Below are positions 1 through 9,589 of a DNA stretch of 64,000 nucleotides, one piece after another. The position numbers were made by a program, and so were the translations under genes. The stretch comes from Chloroflexota bacterium (lineage in GTDB: Bacteria > Chloroflexota > UBA11872). The notes under the pieces are model-generated. The model searched no databases, was not told the DNA's origin, and saw nothing but the letters and a program-made list of their open reading frames with translations. The stretch's first letter is position 1; every line of letters starts with the position of its first letter. Where the stretch lies: positions 70,525 to 134,524 of the forward strand of contig JAJDVX010000042.1 of the NCBI GenBank assembly GCA_022825895.1, in the 5' to 3' direction.

Positions 1-1
1 C

Positions 2-2602
2 GATCACGCAGGCGCGTGCAGCTTCCAGCGCCGCCGGAATTCGCGACGGATCCTTGCCACCAGCCATGGCCAGCCCCGGTCGTCCCCCACCGCCTCCACC
101 GGCCGCATGGGCCATGGCACGAGCCAAGGTTCCCGCATTTGCCCCTGCCGCGACAGCCTCGTCTGACGCCGCGGCCACGAACGCCGGCCGTCCGTCGATC
201 GTGGCCGCCAGCACGATTACCCAGGGCGTCTCCAGCCGCTGGCGCAGATCGTCGCTCAACTCGCGTAGCGCGTCGCGATTGGCCGCCGATGTATTAGCCG
301 CAACCAAGGAAATCGGGCCCACCGCCACGGACGCCGCGGCCAGCCGTTCAGCTTGCCGTTGGGCCTCGGATCGTTCAGCCGCCTGCAGTCGTCGCCGCAG
401 GTCGGCCTGCTGGTCGAGCAAGCGGTGCAGGCGTTCGGGCGCCTCCGCTGGAGCCGACTCCAGCTGACGGGCAATCCCGGCCAGCAAGTCTTGATTCCGC
501 TCCACCAACGTCACCGCCCCGGCGCCGGTCACGGCTTCGATTCGGCGGACGCCCGCCGCGATTCCGCCTTCTTGCACGATGGCGAAGAGTCCGATCTGGT
601 TGCTCGATGCACAGTGCGTGCCGCCGCATAGTTCACGGCTCACGTCGCCCATCCGCACCATACGCACGACTTCGCCGTACTTCTCGCCGAACAGCGCCAT
701 GGCTCCAGCTTCCACCGCCGCCTGCACTTCGGTCTGCTCGGTGACCAGTCGGAGATCTTCGAGAATCTGCGAATTCACCCACTGTTGGATTTCGCGCAAC
801 TCGTCATCGGTCACAGGCGCCGGATTCGTGAAGTCGAATCTCAGCCGGTCGGGCGCCACCAACGAGCCGGCCTGACGCACATGATCACCCAGCGTCCGGC
901 GCAAGCCGGCGTGCAGCAGGTGCGTGGCCGTGTGGTTGCGCATGATGTTGAAGCGCCGTTCGCGGTTGACGCAAGCGCGCACGGACTCGCCCACCGCGAG
1001 GTGGCCGCGCGTCACGTCGGCCACCATCACCACCGTGCCCTCGGGATTCTTGAGCGTGTCAATCACACGCGCCGCGCCGGTTTGCCCTACCAGAACACCC
1101 GAGTCACCAACCTGACCTCCGGATTCCCCGTAAAACGGGGTCTGATCCAACACGACCATCACGTTGCCGCCGCTCGCCGCAGCGTCCAGCAACTCACCGT
1201 CACGGGCCAGCGCCACGATCGTGCCCGTGCCCTCCGTCACAAAGTCGTAGCCCAGGAACACCGACTCCCCGAAGCCCGACGGCAGCTCCTGCGCCTGTCC
1301 ATCGGACTGAGCCGCGCGGCTGCGCGCCTGTTGTTCTGCCAGCGCGGCGTCGAAACCGGATTCGTCGACCCCTACCCCGCGTGCCGACGCAATGTCCTTT
1401 GTGATATCCGGAGGAAACCCGAAGGTGTCATAGAGCTCAAACATGCGAGCACCTTCCACGAGACCACCCGGCGGCACGTTCGCCAGCAGGTCATCCAGCC
1501 GCGCCACCCCGGCGTCGAGGGTTCGGCGGAAGCGCTGCTCCTCGTCGCTGACCACCCTGCGGATGAAGTCAGCCCGCGGCAGCAGGTCCTCGTACCCCTC
1601 CTCGGACATGACATCGATGGCCGCTGCGACGACGGGCGCGAGGGCGTCCGATTCAGTGCCCAGTTGCCTCGCATGCCGCACAGCCTGACGGATGCTGCGC
1701 CGGAGGATGTAGCCGCGGCCCTCGTTTCCCGGCATCACGCCGTCGCCGATAAGGAACGCCGCCGCCCGGCTGTGCTGTGCGATAACCCGGAGCGATCGCC
1801 CACTCTCGCGCTCGGCCTCGTAATCCAGGTTCGCTTGACCTGCCGCCGCATGCACGAGCGGCCACCAAGTGTCCGTCTCGTAGATCGAGCTGACACCTTG
1901 CAGCACCACCGCCCAGCGTTCCAGGCCGGCGCCGGTGTCTACCCCGTGAAGCTCCAATGGCGTCAAGCCACCGCTCGCCGACTTGAAGTACTGATTGAAC
2001 ACCAGGTTCCAAATCTCGAGGTATTGCTCGGGCGCCGCCAACGGTCCGACGTCAGGCAAATCCGGCCGCAGATTGATGTGAACCTCGGTCGTCGGCCCGC
2101 ATGGGCCGCTGTCGCCCGTTGGCCCCCAAAAGTTGTCGTCACCTGCGTAGGCAATACGTTCGCGGGGATGACCCAGGTCCGCCCAGATATCCGCGGCTTC
2201 CTCGTCCCGCGGCACGCCCGGGCTGCCTTCGTAGACCGTGGCCCAGACCCGTTCCGGCTCGATGCCAATCACATCCTGGACAAGTTCGCGGGCCCAGGTG
2301 ATGGCTTCCACCTTGAAGTAGTCGCCAAAGCTGAAGTTGCCAAGCATTTCAAAGAACGTGAGGTGGCTAAGATCTCCAACCTCGTCCAGATCCGTCGTCC
2401 GGAAGCACTTTTGCACTGTCGCGATCCGCGGGTAGGGCGAGGGTCGTTCACCGCTGAAATACGGCTTGAACTGCTGCATCCCGGCCGACGTCAGCAACAC
2501 GCTCGGATCGCCGACGGGCACCAGCGACGCGCTGGGCAACACGCGGTGGCCGCGCGCGGAAAAGAAACGTAGGTAGCGGCGGCGGATTTCAGAGGTATTC
2601 AT
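2..2602 (-). CDS. alaS: Alanyl-tRNA synthetase (3' end cut by window edge)
   Basis: Charges tRNA-Ala with alanine in the cytoplasm and edits mischarged Ser/Gly. The frame is open from an ATG at 2602 to the window edge (867 codons visible) and is missing from the ORF track because it runs off the end. The N-terminus has the class II AlaRS catalytic domain. The editing domain shows the zinc-site motif HTATH (about H557/H561) and CGGTHC (about C659). The visible end is the glycine-rich C-terminal domain (GGGGGRPGLAMAGGKD), so only a few residues should be missing from a protein of usual AlaRS length. The large plus-strand ORFs here are shadows. It lies downstream of the two small membrane-protein genes on the same strand. 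Confidence 0.96.
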   Translation of the reverse strand, partial: MNTSEIRRRYLRFFSARGHRVLPSASLVPVGDPSVLLTSAGMQQFKPYFSGERPSPYPRIATVQKCFRTTDLDEVGDLSHLTFFEMLGNFSFGDYFKVEAITWARELVQDVIGIEPERVWATVYEGSPGVPRDEEAADIWADLGHPRERIAYAGDDNFWGPTGDSGPCGPTTEVHINLRPDLPDVGPLAAPEQYLEIWNLVFNQYFKSASGGLTPLELHGVDTGAGLERWAVVLQGVSSIYETDTWWPLVHAAAGQANLDYEAERESGRSLRVIAQHSRAAAFLIGDGVMPGNEGRGYILRRSIRQAVRHARQLGTESDALAPVVAAAIDVMSEEGYEDLLPRADFIRRVVSDEEQRFRRTLDAGVARLDDLLANVPPGGLVEGARMFELYDTFGFPPDITKDIASARGVGVDESGFDAALAEQQARSRAAQSDGQAQELPSGFGESVFLGYDFVTEGTGTIVALARDGELLDAAASGGNVMVVLDQTPFYGESGGQVGDSGVLVGQTGAARVIDTLKNPEGTVVMVADVTRGHLAVGESVRACVNRERRFNIMRNHTATHLLHAGLRRTLGDHVRQAGSLVAPDRLRFDFTNPAPVTDDELREIQQWVNSQILEDLRLVTEQTEVQAAVEAGAMALFGEKYGEVVRMVRMGDVSRELCGGTHCASSNQIGLFAIVQEGGIAAGVRRIEAVTGAGAVTLVERNQDLLAGIARQLESAPAEAPERLHRLLDQQADLRRRLQAAERSEAQRQAERLAAASVAVGPISLVAANTSAANRDALRELSDDLRQRLETPWVIVLAATIDGRPAFVAAASDEAVAAGANAGTLARAMAHAAGGGGGGRPGLAMAGGKDPSRIPAALEAARACVI

Positions 2603-2706
2603 CGGATGGTCCCCGGGCGGGCCGGGCCCGCAAACAAAGAAAGACCGACGGAAGCTGCCTCCCGATCAGCCTTATACGGACGTGCGAGCCGTGGGTTATG
2701 CCTGCG

Positions 2707-2826
2707 CTATTGGAACTCCTCCGTCACTTGATCGTCCGCCGCTTCCGGACGCATTACGCTCAGGGCGTATCCGGCGACCAGACCGACCAGAAACCCCAGC
2801 GTCAATTTGGCGAACCGGACAACCAT
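2707..2826 (-). CDS. Small single-pass membrane protein (39 aa), hypothetical
   Basis: A 39-codon minus-strand ORF, too short for the ORF track, starts ATG at 2826 and ends TAG at 2707. The product begins MVVRFAKLTLGFLVGLVAGY, with a glycine-containing hydrophobic segment long enough for one membrane helix, then an acidic tail (EAADDQVTEEFQ). It sits between alaS and the 88-aa membrane protein, all on the minus strand, with about 100 bp gaps on either side. I do not recognise a family. The positive-N-terminus, helix, acidic-tail layout is typical of real small membrane proteins, but coding status rests on composition and position only. Confidence 0.4.
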   Translation of the reverse strand: MVVRFAKLTLGFLVGLVAGYALSVMRPEAADDQVTEEFQ

Positions 2827-2933
2827 TGTCCGACCACCCTGGACGCATCGTGCCCTGAGAAGCTAGCACAGTTCTCCGCCGTGGAATGGCTCTGTTCCCC
2901 GTAGGGCGCGGGCACGTCCAGGCACTGCAAAGG

Positions 2934-3200
2934 TCACGTCAGCACCAGGTGGGCCACCAGCAAGCCCACCACGCACCCCACGAACGCGCCCAGAATCGGC
3001 AGGCCGCCAATCGCCATGTAGGTCGCACCAATCGCGCCGGCGGCCAGCGCCCCGCCCGCGAAGCCGGCAACGCCGAACGGCCAGTAGAAGAACCCCGAGT
3101 TTTGGCGCCGGCCTATCACCGCGTGGAACGTAAAGCTGACGAACGTGGCCAAGAGCAAGCCCAGATAAACGGACGGCGGAATCACAACCAGCACGTCCAT
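2934..3200 (-). CDS. Small multi-pass membrane protein (88 aa), hypothetical
   Basis: An 88-aa protein with about three hydrophobic helices (near residues 5-27, 42-62 and 66-87) separated by short polar loops; no catalytic motif is visible. The start lies 2 bp after the cysteine desulfurase stop, which implies translational coupling in one operon. Glycine/alanine-rich helices (GFAGGALAAGAIGATYMAIGG) suggest tight packing or self-association. The function is unknown. Spacing and a strand shared with its neighbours support it as a real gene rather than a shadow. Confidence 0.7.
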   Translation of the reverse strand: MDVLVVIPPSVYLGLLLATFVSFTFHAVIGRRQNSGFFYWPFGVAGFAGGALAAGAIGATYMAIGGLPILGAFVGCVVGLLVAHLVLT

Positions 3201-3202
3201 GA

Positions 3203-4384
3203 CTATGCGACCCCTGCCGGCGGCGCCGCGACGTCCCGCAACGCCCGTACGTGCCGCACGATCGCGTCGCCGGCCCGAGCGATCTCATCGGATGTCGTGC
3301 TTCGTCCGACCGTGCAGCGCAGCGAACCTCGTCGGAAGCGCTCAGGCAGTCTCAATGCTTGAATCACGTGCGATGGCTCGAGCGAGCCCGACGTACACGC
3401 GGCCCCGGTTGAGACGGCAATCCCTTCCAGGTCCAGGCGAATCAGCAGCGACTCGGCGTCGATATCCGGGAACGCGAAGGAAGCAAACGCGGACAGCCGC
3501 CGCTGGGGATCACCCGTCACATGCGTCTGTGGACATTGGGCCGTCACTCGTTCGATCAGCGCCGAACTCAGGGAACGCATGTGCGCGGACCGGCGTTCGC
3601 GATCGGATTCCGCACGCTTCACGGCTTCACCCAGTCCTACGATTCCCGGCACATTTTCGGTGCCCGCCCGGCGGTCGCGCTCCTGCGCTCCGCCAAAAGC
3701 CCGACGCTCCACGCGAACGCCCTCGCGAACGAATAACGCACCGACCCCCTTGGGGCCGTAGAGCTTGTGTGCGGACAAACTTAACAGGTCAACTCCAAGC
3801 TGATCAACATTTATGTCGAGCTGTCCCGCTGCCTGCACCGCATCCGTATGCACACAGGCGCCTGCTTCGCGCGCGAGTTGCGCGAGCGACGGCAGATCCT
3901 GAATTGTCCCGACCTCGTTGTTCGCCAAACCGATACTCACAAGGACTGTGTCCGTACGCAGAGCTGCCGCCAAATCACCCGGAGCCACCCGGCCGTCCTG
4001 ATCGACCGGGAGCTCCGTAACCTCAAACCCGCGGGCCTGCAACGCGCGGGCGGCAAACAGCACGGCGTGGTGTTCGATTGCCGTGGTCACGACGTGTCGG
4101 CCGCGTCCCGCTTCGGCCTCCGCCAGGCCGATCACCGCCAGGTTGTCCGACTCGGTGCCGCCGCTGGTGAACACCAGCTCGCCGGGTTTACAGCCCAAGA
4201 CGCTCGCGACCTGTTCACGAGCGGTATCGACAGCCTCGCGCGCGCGTCTGCCCTCAGCATGCACGCTCGACGGATTGCCTGGCTGAGACCAGAGGTATGG
4301 CCGCATGGCCTCGAACACCGCCGGATCCAGCGGCGTGGTCGCGGCGTGGTCAAGGTAGATGTGCGAAGGCGCGCTGAGCGTCAC
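3203..4384 (-). CDS. iscS: Cysteine desulfurase, NifS/IscS family
   Basis: PLP-dependent enzyme that takes sulfur from cysteine as a persulfide for Fe-S clusters and tRNA thiolation. The N-terminus has the family signature YLDHAATTP. The PLP lysine lies in LSAHKLYGPKG, and the sulfur-carrying cysteine in a class I-like loop (VSTGAACTSGS). I chose the GTG at 4384, giving VTLSAPSHIYLDHAATT, over the track's upstream start at 4495: the extra 37 residues are not family-like and would overlap the divergent gene. Length is then about 393 aa, normal for the family. It heads a minus-strand group with two small membrane proteins and alaS. Whether it is IscS or a NifS variant cannot be settled here; no iscU or nifU is adjacent. 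Confidence 0.92.
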   Translation of the reverse strand: MTLSAPSHIYLDHAATTPLDPAVFEAMRPYLWSQPGNPSSVHAEGRRAREAVDTAREQVASVLGCKPGELVFTSGGTESDNLAVIGLAEAEAGRGRHVVTTAIEHHAVLFAARALQARGFEVTELPVDQDGRVAPGDLAAALRTDTVLVSIGLANNEVGTIQDLPSLAQLAREAGACVHTDAVQAAGQLDINVDQLGVDLLSLSAHKLYGPKGVGALFVREGVRVERRAFGGAQERDRRAGTENVPGIVGLGEAVKRAESDRERRSAHMRSLSSALIERVTAQCPQTHVTGDPQRRLSAFASFAFPDIDAESLLIRLDLEGIAVSTGAACTSGSLEPSHVIQALRLPERFRRGSLRCTVGRSTTSDEIARAGDAIVRHVRALRDVAAPPAGVA

Positions 4385-4528
4385 GCCGTCAGTATGCCGA
4401 CGTTTGTTTTGATGGTCGGTGTGCGGAACGGCCTTCGTTGAAGGGAACCGACCGAGCTGACACAGCAGGACGTTTCGGTGAGCGATGTAACACAAAAACT
4501 GTCACGCACCCGTTACGCTTGTCCCCCT

Positions 4529-6358
4529 ATGTCTCGACAGTTCTCTCGACGAATGCTCGGCCGGGCCGCCGCTCTGGGCGCCCTTGGGTTAACGTCAGCG
4601 CCGGCCGCGCGGGTCCTGGCTGATCCGGCGGCGGCGTCTGACGCAACGATTGACCCACTCTTTGCACGCTTTGTTGAGCGCGTGGGAGGCGTTGCGGTCG
4701 TCGGCGATCCAATCACGAATCGATTTGAACGCAACGGACGCTCGGCACAGCTTTTTGCCAACTTTCTCCTTGAGTACTGGCCCGAGAACGCCGGGACTCA
4801 GTACGAGATTCAGCCTGCGCTTTTGGGAGAACTGGTCTCGGGTGGTCGCTACTTTCACCAGATCGCGCCGTTTCGCAGTGAATCCAGCGTGGAGTACATC
4901 TGGCAGACTCGTCACTCGGTACGCTTCGGCTTCCTGGACTTCTGGAATCGCCTGGGACGTGGCGAATTGCTCGGGCTCCCAATCTCCGAGGAAGTGCCGG
5001 AGTCCGGTGGCGTGACCGTGCAGTTCTTTCAGCGCGGCAAGCTCAGCTACCTGTCTACTCGCCACGCGCCAATTCAGATCGAACCGATCGGTCGGACCTA
5101 TCTGGCCACCCTTACCGACGGCATCGACGCCGCCTACACCGCCGATCCGATTCACACACAGACGCCCGGCACTTCGATAGCTCTGCGCGTGACGGTCAAA
5201 AACACCGGCACCAACACCTGGGCGGCGACTGGCAACGATGCGGTGAAGGTCGGCGCGCGCTGGGCCGACTCGAATGCACCTTCGACTCGCGTGATCCCTT
5301 CCTTCGCCTCGCTCTCCAACGACGTTGCGCCCGGCGAATCCGCAACGCTGGACATCGCGGTGCAGATGCCGTCGGTTCCAGGTCCATTCCGGCTCCAACC
5401 CGATCTGCAAACGGGTGGCGCGTGGTTTACGTCGGTAGCCGTGTCCGCGCCGGTCGTGGATGCCCCGGCTCGTCTCGCCACTCCGGACGTTCGGGTCGGG
5501 CTCCTGGACATTAGCGACGACAATCCGGGCGTCGACCAAGCCACCATTTTCTCAACCGGTGGCCTGGAGATACGCGACGAGGGCGACACAGTCCTGGCAC
5601 AACTGGACGCGGACGAGCGCGTGGTGATTCGCCGCGACATTGCCAACGAGGTGCATCTGCTTGACCTTCCGGACGGCAGCCGGCTGCGGACTGTTGGCCG
5701 AGTGCACATAGATCCCACGGAGGAGTCGCGGCTCCGGCTTGAGGAAACGGCGCCACAGCGGACTTACCGAGGGTCCATGGAGTTTGCCTGGCTCGCCAGT
5801 TATCGCAGCGCCTGGGTCGTCAACACGCTCTCCATGGACGATTATCTTTCCGGGCTTGTAGAACAGAACGACACGATTCCCTGGGAAGCCTTGCGGGCCT
5901 CGGCAATCGCCTTTCGCACCTACGCCTACACGGTGCGGAGGCAACGCCGCGCCCGCGGCGCTCTCTTTGACGTTGCGGCCTCCACCCGGCACACCCCCAC
6001 CCTGTATACGCGCGATCAGGTCTACCACGGCTACGCGCGCGAGCTTTCGGGCACCCGCCTGCGGGACGCTGTTCGGGATACGCGAGGCTGCGTGCTGACG
6101 TACGCGGGCAGTACCATCCACGCGGTGTATTTCTCTCGCGCCGACGGCCGCACGCGCAGCTGGCACGAGGAATGGGGAGGGCCACTCAAGCCGTGGGCGG
6201 TAGCCGTTGATGATCCGTATAGCCGGGGTCAGACATTGCTGGGCCACGGCATAGGACTCCCGCTGCGCAGCGCCAACGCCATGGCGGCGGCCGGGGCAAA
6301 CGGCGAGCAGATTCTGGCCGCGTATTACACCGACATCGACTTCGAGCACGTCTATTGA
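4529..6358 (+). CDS. Secreted SpoIID-like protein with NBR1-type Ig domain
   Basis: Exported protein. I prefer the ATG at 4529 because it gives a Tat/Sec-like signal (SRRMLGRAAALGALGL...ARVLA); the track start at 4478 adds 17 residues. After an N-terminal region, residues about 190-310 resemble the NBR1 central Ig-like domain (VKNTGTNTWAA, APGESATLDI). The C-terminal third is a SpoIID domain: SMDDYLSGLVE, ALRASAIAFRTYAY, an ending like GHGIGLPL and AAYYTDID. SpoIID proteins cleave peptidoglycan glycan strands. The usual GHGxGMSQ motif reads GHGIGLPLRS here, so activity is not assured. The stop overlaps the start region of the next gene. A role in cell-wall remodelling is inference. Confidence 0.82.
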   Translation: MSRQFSRRMLGRAAALGALGLTSAPAARVLADPAAASDATIDPLFARFVERVGGVAVVGDPITNRFERNGRSAQLFANFLLEYWPENAGTQYEIQPALLGELVSGGRYFHQIAPFRSESSVEYIWQTRHSVRFGFLDFWNRLGRGELLGLPISEEVPESGGVTVQFFQRGKLSYLSTRHAPIQIEPIGRTYLATLTDGIDAAYTADPIHTQTPGTSIALRVTVKNTGTNTWAATGNDAVKVGARWADSNAPSTRVIPSFASLSNDVAPGESATLDIAVQMPSVPGPFRLQPDLQTGGAWFTSVAVSAPVVDAPARLATPDVRVGLLDISDDNPGVDQATIFSTGGLEIRDEGDTVLAQLDADERVVIRRDIANEVHLLDLPDGSRLRTVGRVHIDPTEESRLRLEETAPQRTYRGSMEFAWLASYRSAWVVNTLSMDDYLSGLVEQNDTIPWEALRASAIAFRTYAYTVRRQRRARGALFDVAASTRHTPTLYTRDQVYHGYARELSGTRLRDAVRDTRGCVLTYAGSTIHAVYFSRADGRTRSWHEEWGGPLKPWAVAVDDPYSRGQTLLGHGIGLPLRSANAMAAAGANGEQILAAYYTDIDFEHVY

Positions 6359-6360
6359 CC

Positions 6361-7335
6361 ATGCCGACGGCGACGACGGACTTGCGCGGCCAGGATTTCC
6401 TGACGCTGGCCGACCTCTCACCCGAGCAGGTGCTGGGACTCCTGGATCGAGCTGCTCAGCTGAAGATCATGCAGGCAGACCGCCAGCCACACCAGTTCCT
6501 ATCCGGCCTGAGCCTGGCGATGCTCTTTGAGAAGGCTTCACTGCGTACCCGTACGACGTTCATGGTTGGCATGTCCCAACTCGGAGGCTTCGCCGTCGAC
6601 CTGATGAACGAACACACGCAGATTGGCGTGCGCGAGTCGATTCCGGACATCGCGCGCAACCTGGAACGATGGGTTGACGCGCTCATGGCCCGGGTGTATT
6701 CCCACCGGACGCTCGAAGAACTGGCGGCCAGGGCCAAGATTCCCGTGATCAACGGGCTCAGCGACCTGGCCCACCCCTGCCAGGCCCTGGCTGACGTCCT
6801 TACGATCCGCGAGCACCTGGGCGGGCTGGCTGGCCGGCGGCTCGCCTACGTCGGCGACGGCTTTAACGTCTGCAACTCGCTGCTGTTTGCCGGAGCGCAG
6901 ACAGGCATGCACGTCCGCGTTGCCTCACCGGTCGGCTATGAGCCCGACGAAGACATGCTGGAGCGAGCCCAGGAGATTGCCGAGGACGGCGGCGGTAGCA
7001 TTGAGATTGGAAACGATCCGAAGGCCGCCGTGGATGGCGCGGAAGTGGTGTACACGGATGCATGGGTCAGCATGGGCCTGGAAGACGAGGCGGCCGAACG
7101 TCGCGAGGTGTTCGCTCCATTTCGAGTGGACCGTGACCTGCTGGCGCTGGCCGGGCCGACCGCCGTTTTCATGCACTGTCTGCCGGCCCACCGTGGCGAC
7201 GAAGTGACGGACGACGTTTTGGATGGCCCCCAGTCGATAGTGTTTGACCAGGCCGAAAACCGCTTGCACGCCCAGAAGGCTCTCTTGGTAGCCATCCTGC
7301 GCGGCGACGATGCGTTCGAAGCGACGGGAGCGTAG
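6361..7335 (+). CDS. argF: Ornithine carbamoyltransferase
   Basis: Transfers the carbamoyl group from carbamoyl phosphate to ornithine, making citrulline in arginine synthesis (cytoplasmic). Carbamoyl-phosphate loop FEKASLRTR, HPCQALAD, the ornithine-binding DAWVSMG and the catalytic HCLPAHRG are all present in the right order over 324 aa, the usual length. I use the ATG at 6361, two codons after the track's TTG. It immediately follows the SpoIID-like stop, so the two are probably co-transcribed. No other arginine genes are in the window. Confidence 0.95.
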   Translation: MPTATTDLRGQDFLTLADLSPEQVLGLLDRAAQLKIMQADRQPHQFLSGLSLAMLFEKASLRTRTTFMVGMSQLGGFAVDLMNEHTQIGVRESIPDIARNLERWVDALMARVYSHRTLEELAARAKIPVINGLSDLAHPCQALADVLTIREHLGGLAGRRLAYVGDGFNVCNSLLFAGAQTGMHVRVASPVGYEPDEDMLERAQEIAEDGGGSIEIGNDPKAAVDGAEVVYTDAWVSMGLEDEAAERREVFAPFRVDRDLLALAGPTAVFMHCLPAHRGDEVTDDVLDGPQSIVFDQAENRLHAQKALLVAILRGDDAFEATGA

Positions 7336-7376
7336 GTAGACTGAAACTCCGTCGGCGCTGACGATAAGCGACTCGC

Positions 7377-8210
7377 GTGGAACAGCTTGAGTACCTCGCA
7401 GGTGAGTTTGACTTTGGCGCCGCCATTCAGATTCTGCTCGTCGCCCTCCTCTTTAACGCCGTGCTTTCTCTGATTCGCGGCACCCAGGCCGATCAGTTGC
7501 TTCGCGGCCTGGTCGTCGTAGCCGTGGGCCTGTTCGTCATTGGTCGCGTGCTCCAACTCGAACTCATCAACTGGATCCTGGACCAGGGATTGTTGGTGGC
7601 AACGTTTGCCCTGATCGTGGTCTTTCAGCCCGAATTGCGGCGGCTTCTGGAACGTGTCGGCCGCACGGGGACGCTGGTGGCACATCCGTTCGGGATGGTG
7701 ACACCTGAGCAGACACAACAGATGATCGGCGCTGTCGTCGGCTCGGCGGAGGAACTCTCGGCCCGACTGTGGGGAGCCCTCATCGTCATTCAGCGCCAGG
7801 GCGGCCTGGATGAATTCGCCAGTACCGGGACTCGCCTGGAAGCAAGTCTCTCCCGAAACTTGCTGGTGACCGTGTTCCATCCAGGCTCGGAGTTGCACGA
7901 CGGTGCGATCCTGCTCAGCGGAATGGAAGTCGTGGCCGCGCACGTCATGCTGCCCCTCAGCGATGAGTTGGGCCCGCAGGACCACGTCGGGACCCGGCAC
8001 CGCGCCGGACTGGGGATTACCGAAGCCACGGATGCCGTTGCAGTAATCATCTCCGAGGAGACCGGCGGAGTCTCGATGGCCGTGGACGGACGCCTGGAAC
8101 GTCATCTCACACCCGATCAGTTGCGCCGTCGCCTTGAGACCGCGCTGCGGGTCCAAACGCGTGGCGCGGGCCTCCAAGGGCTTCCGGCCTGGATATCGCG
8201 GAGTAGGTGA
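7377..8210 (+). CDS. cdaA: Diadenylate cyclase, CdaA type
   Basis: Makes the second messenger cyclic di-AMP from two ATP. The N-terminus has three predicted membrane helices (residues about 15-85). The DAC domain follows, with the two signature motifs DGAI (in LHDGAILLSG) and RHRAG (in GTRHRAGLG), both intact. Length is 277 aa, typical of CdaA. Translation starts at a GTG. The stop overlaps the start of the YbbR-domain regulator by 4 bp, the conserved cdaA-cdaR arrangement. The glmM gene that follows in many Firmicutes is absent here. Cyclic di-AMP usually governs potassium and osmolyte balance and wall homeostasis. Confidence 0.95.
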   Translation: MEQLEYLAGEFDFGAAIQILLVALLFNAVLSLIRGTQADQLLRGLVVVAVGLFVIGRVLQLELINWILDQGLLVATFALIVVFQPELRRLLERVGRTGTLVAHPFGMVTPEQTQQMIGAVVGSAEELSARLWGALIVIQRQGGLDEFASTGTRLEASLSRNLLVTVFHPGSELHDGAILLSGMEVVAAHVMLPLSDELGPQDHVGTRHRAGLGITEATDAVAVIISEETGGVSMAVDGRLERHLTPDQLRRRLETALRVQTRGAGLQGLPAWISRSR

Positions 8211-9589
8211 ACGCCGCACGACGCCGCCGGGCGCGCCGCGTCATCCTGGCGCGCCGGTTTTTTGTTCGAACCCTCGGCGTTCGGTTCCTGGTGGCGCTGG
8301 TCATGTCCTCTCTTGTTTGGGTGGTCTGGACACTCGAGCAGAATCCGAGCACGCAAGAGCTCATCGACGATGACATCCAGGTTGACGAAGTGAATCTCGG
8401 TCCAAGCCTGGTCCTGGCCAGCCCAATCCAGCCCGTACGGGTGACCGTGGGCGGGCCGCGCGAGAACATTGGCCGGGTGACAGTGCGCGACTTCTCGGCC
8501 CGCGTGAATTTGGCCGGTATCGGTTCGGGAGTTCATCAGCTTCCCGTGGAAGTGGCCGTCGCGGATGCCGCGATGGATGTCATACGCGTCACACCAGAAA
8601 CCGTCACCGTTCAGATCGATCCGTTCGAAGTTCGCGCCTACGAAGTCACCGCCCGCCTGGAGAGCGCGCCAGCGGTCGGATTTCGCGCGGAACTCAACGA
8701 CGTCGAAGCCAGTCCGGCCAGCGTCCAGGTCAGCGGTGGGGCTTCGGAGGTCGACGAGGTTGCCTCCGTGGTGGCCACGTTGAGCCTGCAAGGCGCCACC
8801 AGCGACGTCTCCACCCAGGCCCTGTTGATTCCAACGGATCGAAGCGGCAACGAGGTTGAGGACGTCCATCTTGACCCTCAGACCGCCCAGGTCCGTGTAC
8901 CCATCACTCGAATCACTAGCCGCAAGCGGGTGCCGGTCCTCGCGGAACTGACCGGGAACGTCGCGCCTGGATTCTTCGTCCGAGAGATCAGCGTCGTCCC
9001 GACAACCGTCGAAATCCAGGGTCAGCCTGAGGACATCGAGCGGGTTAGCGCCGTCAGTACGGTTGGGTTGGATATTGATGGTGCCCGCGGAGACGTGGAG
9101 GGCAATGTGCCATTTGACAACCCGGTTGGCGTGCTGGTGCTTAGCGATGAGCCCACCGCCACCATTGTCGCCGTTGTGGAGCCCCTGTCGGACACCACCA
9201 CCATTCAGGCCGCCGTCGTTGCGGTGAACATTGACCCCAGCCTGGCGGCCGCCGTGTCGCAACCGTCAGTCCAGGTCGTCGTCGGCGGGTCCGTCGAAAC
9301 GCTACAGGAGCTGCGGGCCGGGGACGTTGTGGCTGAAGTGGACGTTTCGAACCTCAGCCCCGGACGGCACCAGCTTCGACCCGTCATCACCGTTCCACCA
9401 GGCATTGAAATCTCGCAAGTGACGCCACCAGTGCTGACCGTCGTGCTGCAGCGTGGCGAAAGCGACACTTCAGCGGCCCAGGGACAGGTGCTTATCGGCC
9501 CAGGCGGCGCCGTCGCCACCGCTACCCCGACGCCAGCGCCTACGCCAGCGGTCTCACCAGCAACCGGCACGGCGTCACCGATCAGTTGA
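8207..9589 (+). CDS. cdaR: CdaR-like protein with YbbR domains
   Basis: Membrane-anchored regulator of CdaA. One N-terminal transmembrane helix (FLVALVMSSLVWVVWTL, residues about 25-45) is followed by several tandem YbbR-type beta repeats outside the membrane (for example VTPETVTVQIDPFEVR and VVPTTVEIQGQPEDIERV). The end is a Pro/Thr/Ala-rich tail (TPTPAPTPAVSP). The GTG start overlaps the cdaA stop by 4 bp, so the two are translationally coupled. The stop abuts that of the convergent glycosyltransferase with no intergenic base, leaving no room for a separate terminator. Confidence 0.88.
   Translation: MNAARRRRARRVILARRFFVRTLGVRFLVALVMSSLVWVVWTLEQNPSTQELIDDDIQVDEVNLGPSLVLASPIQPVRVTVGGPRENIGRVTVRDFSARVNLAGIGSGVHQLPVEVAVADAAMDVIRVTPETVTVQIDPFEVRAYEVTARLESAPAVGFRAELNDVEASPASVQVSGGASEVDEVASVVATLSLQGATSDVSTQALLIPTDRSGNEVEDVHLDPQTAQVRVPITRITSRKRVPVLAELTGNVAPGFFVREISVVPTTVEIQGQPEDIERVSAVSTVGLDIDGARGDVEGNVPFDNPVGVLVLSDEPTATIVAVVEPLSDTTTIQAAVVAVNIDPSLAAAVSQPSVQVVVGGSVETLQELRAGDVVAEVDVSNLSPGRHQLRPVITVPPGIEISQVTPPVLTVVLQRGESDTSAAQGQVLIGPGGAVATATPTPAPTPAVSPATGTASPIS

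Noticed and set aside
785-2572. 595-aa plus-strand ORF
   Set aside because: It is the antisense shadow of alaS, whose motifs are unmistakable on the minus strand. The product is His/Arg/Pro-rich without family features.
3199-4020. 273-aa plus-strand ORF
   Set aside because: Antisense to the cysteine desulfurase; Arg/Pro-rich, low credibility.
6535-6561. OTC carbamoyl-phosphate loop reads SLRTR rather than STRTR, suggesting an acetyl/succinyl-ornithine enzyme
   Set aside because: SLRTR loops also occur in ordinary ornithine carbamoyltransferases, and the ornithine motif DxWVSMG is intact, so no special specificity is claimed.
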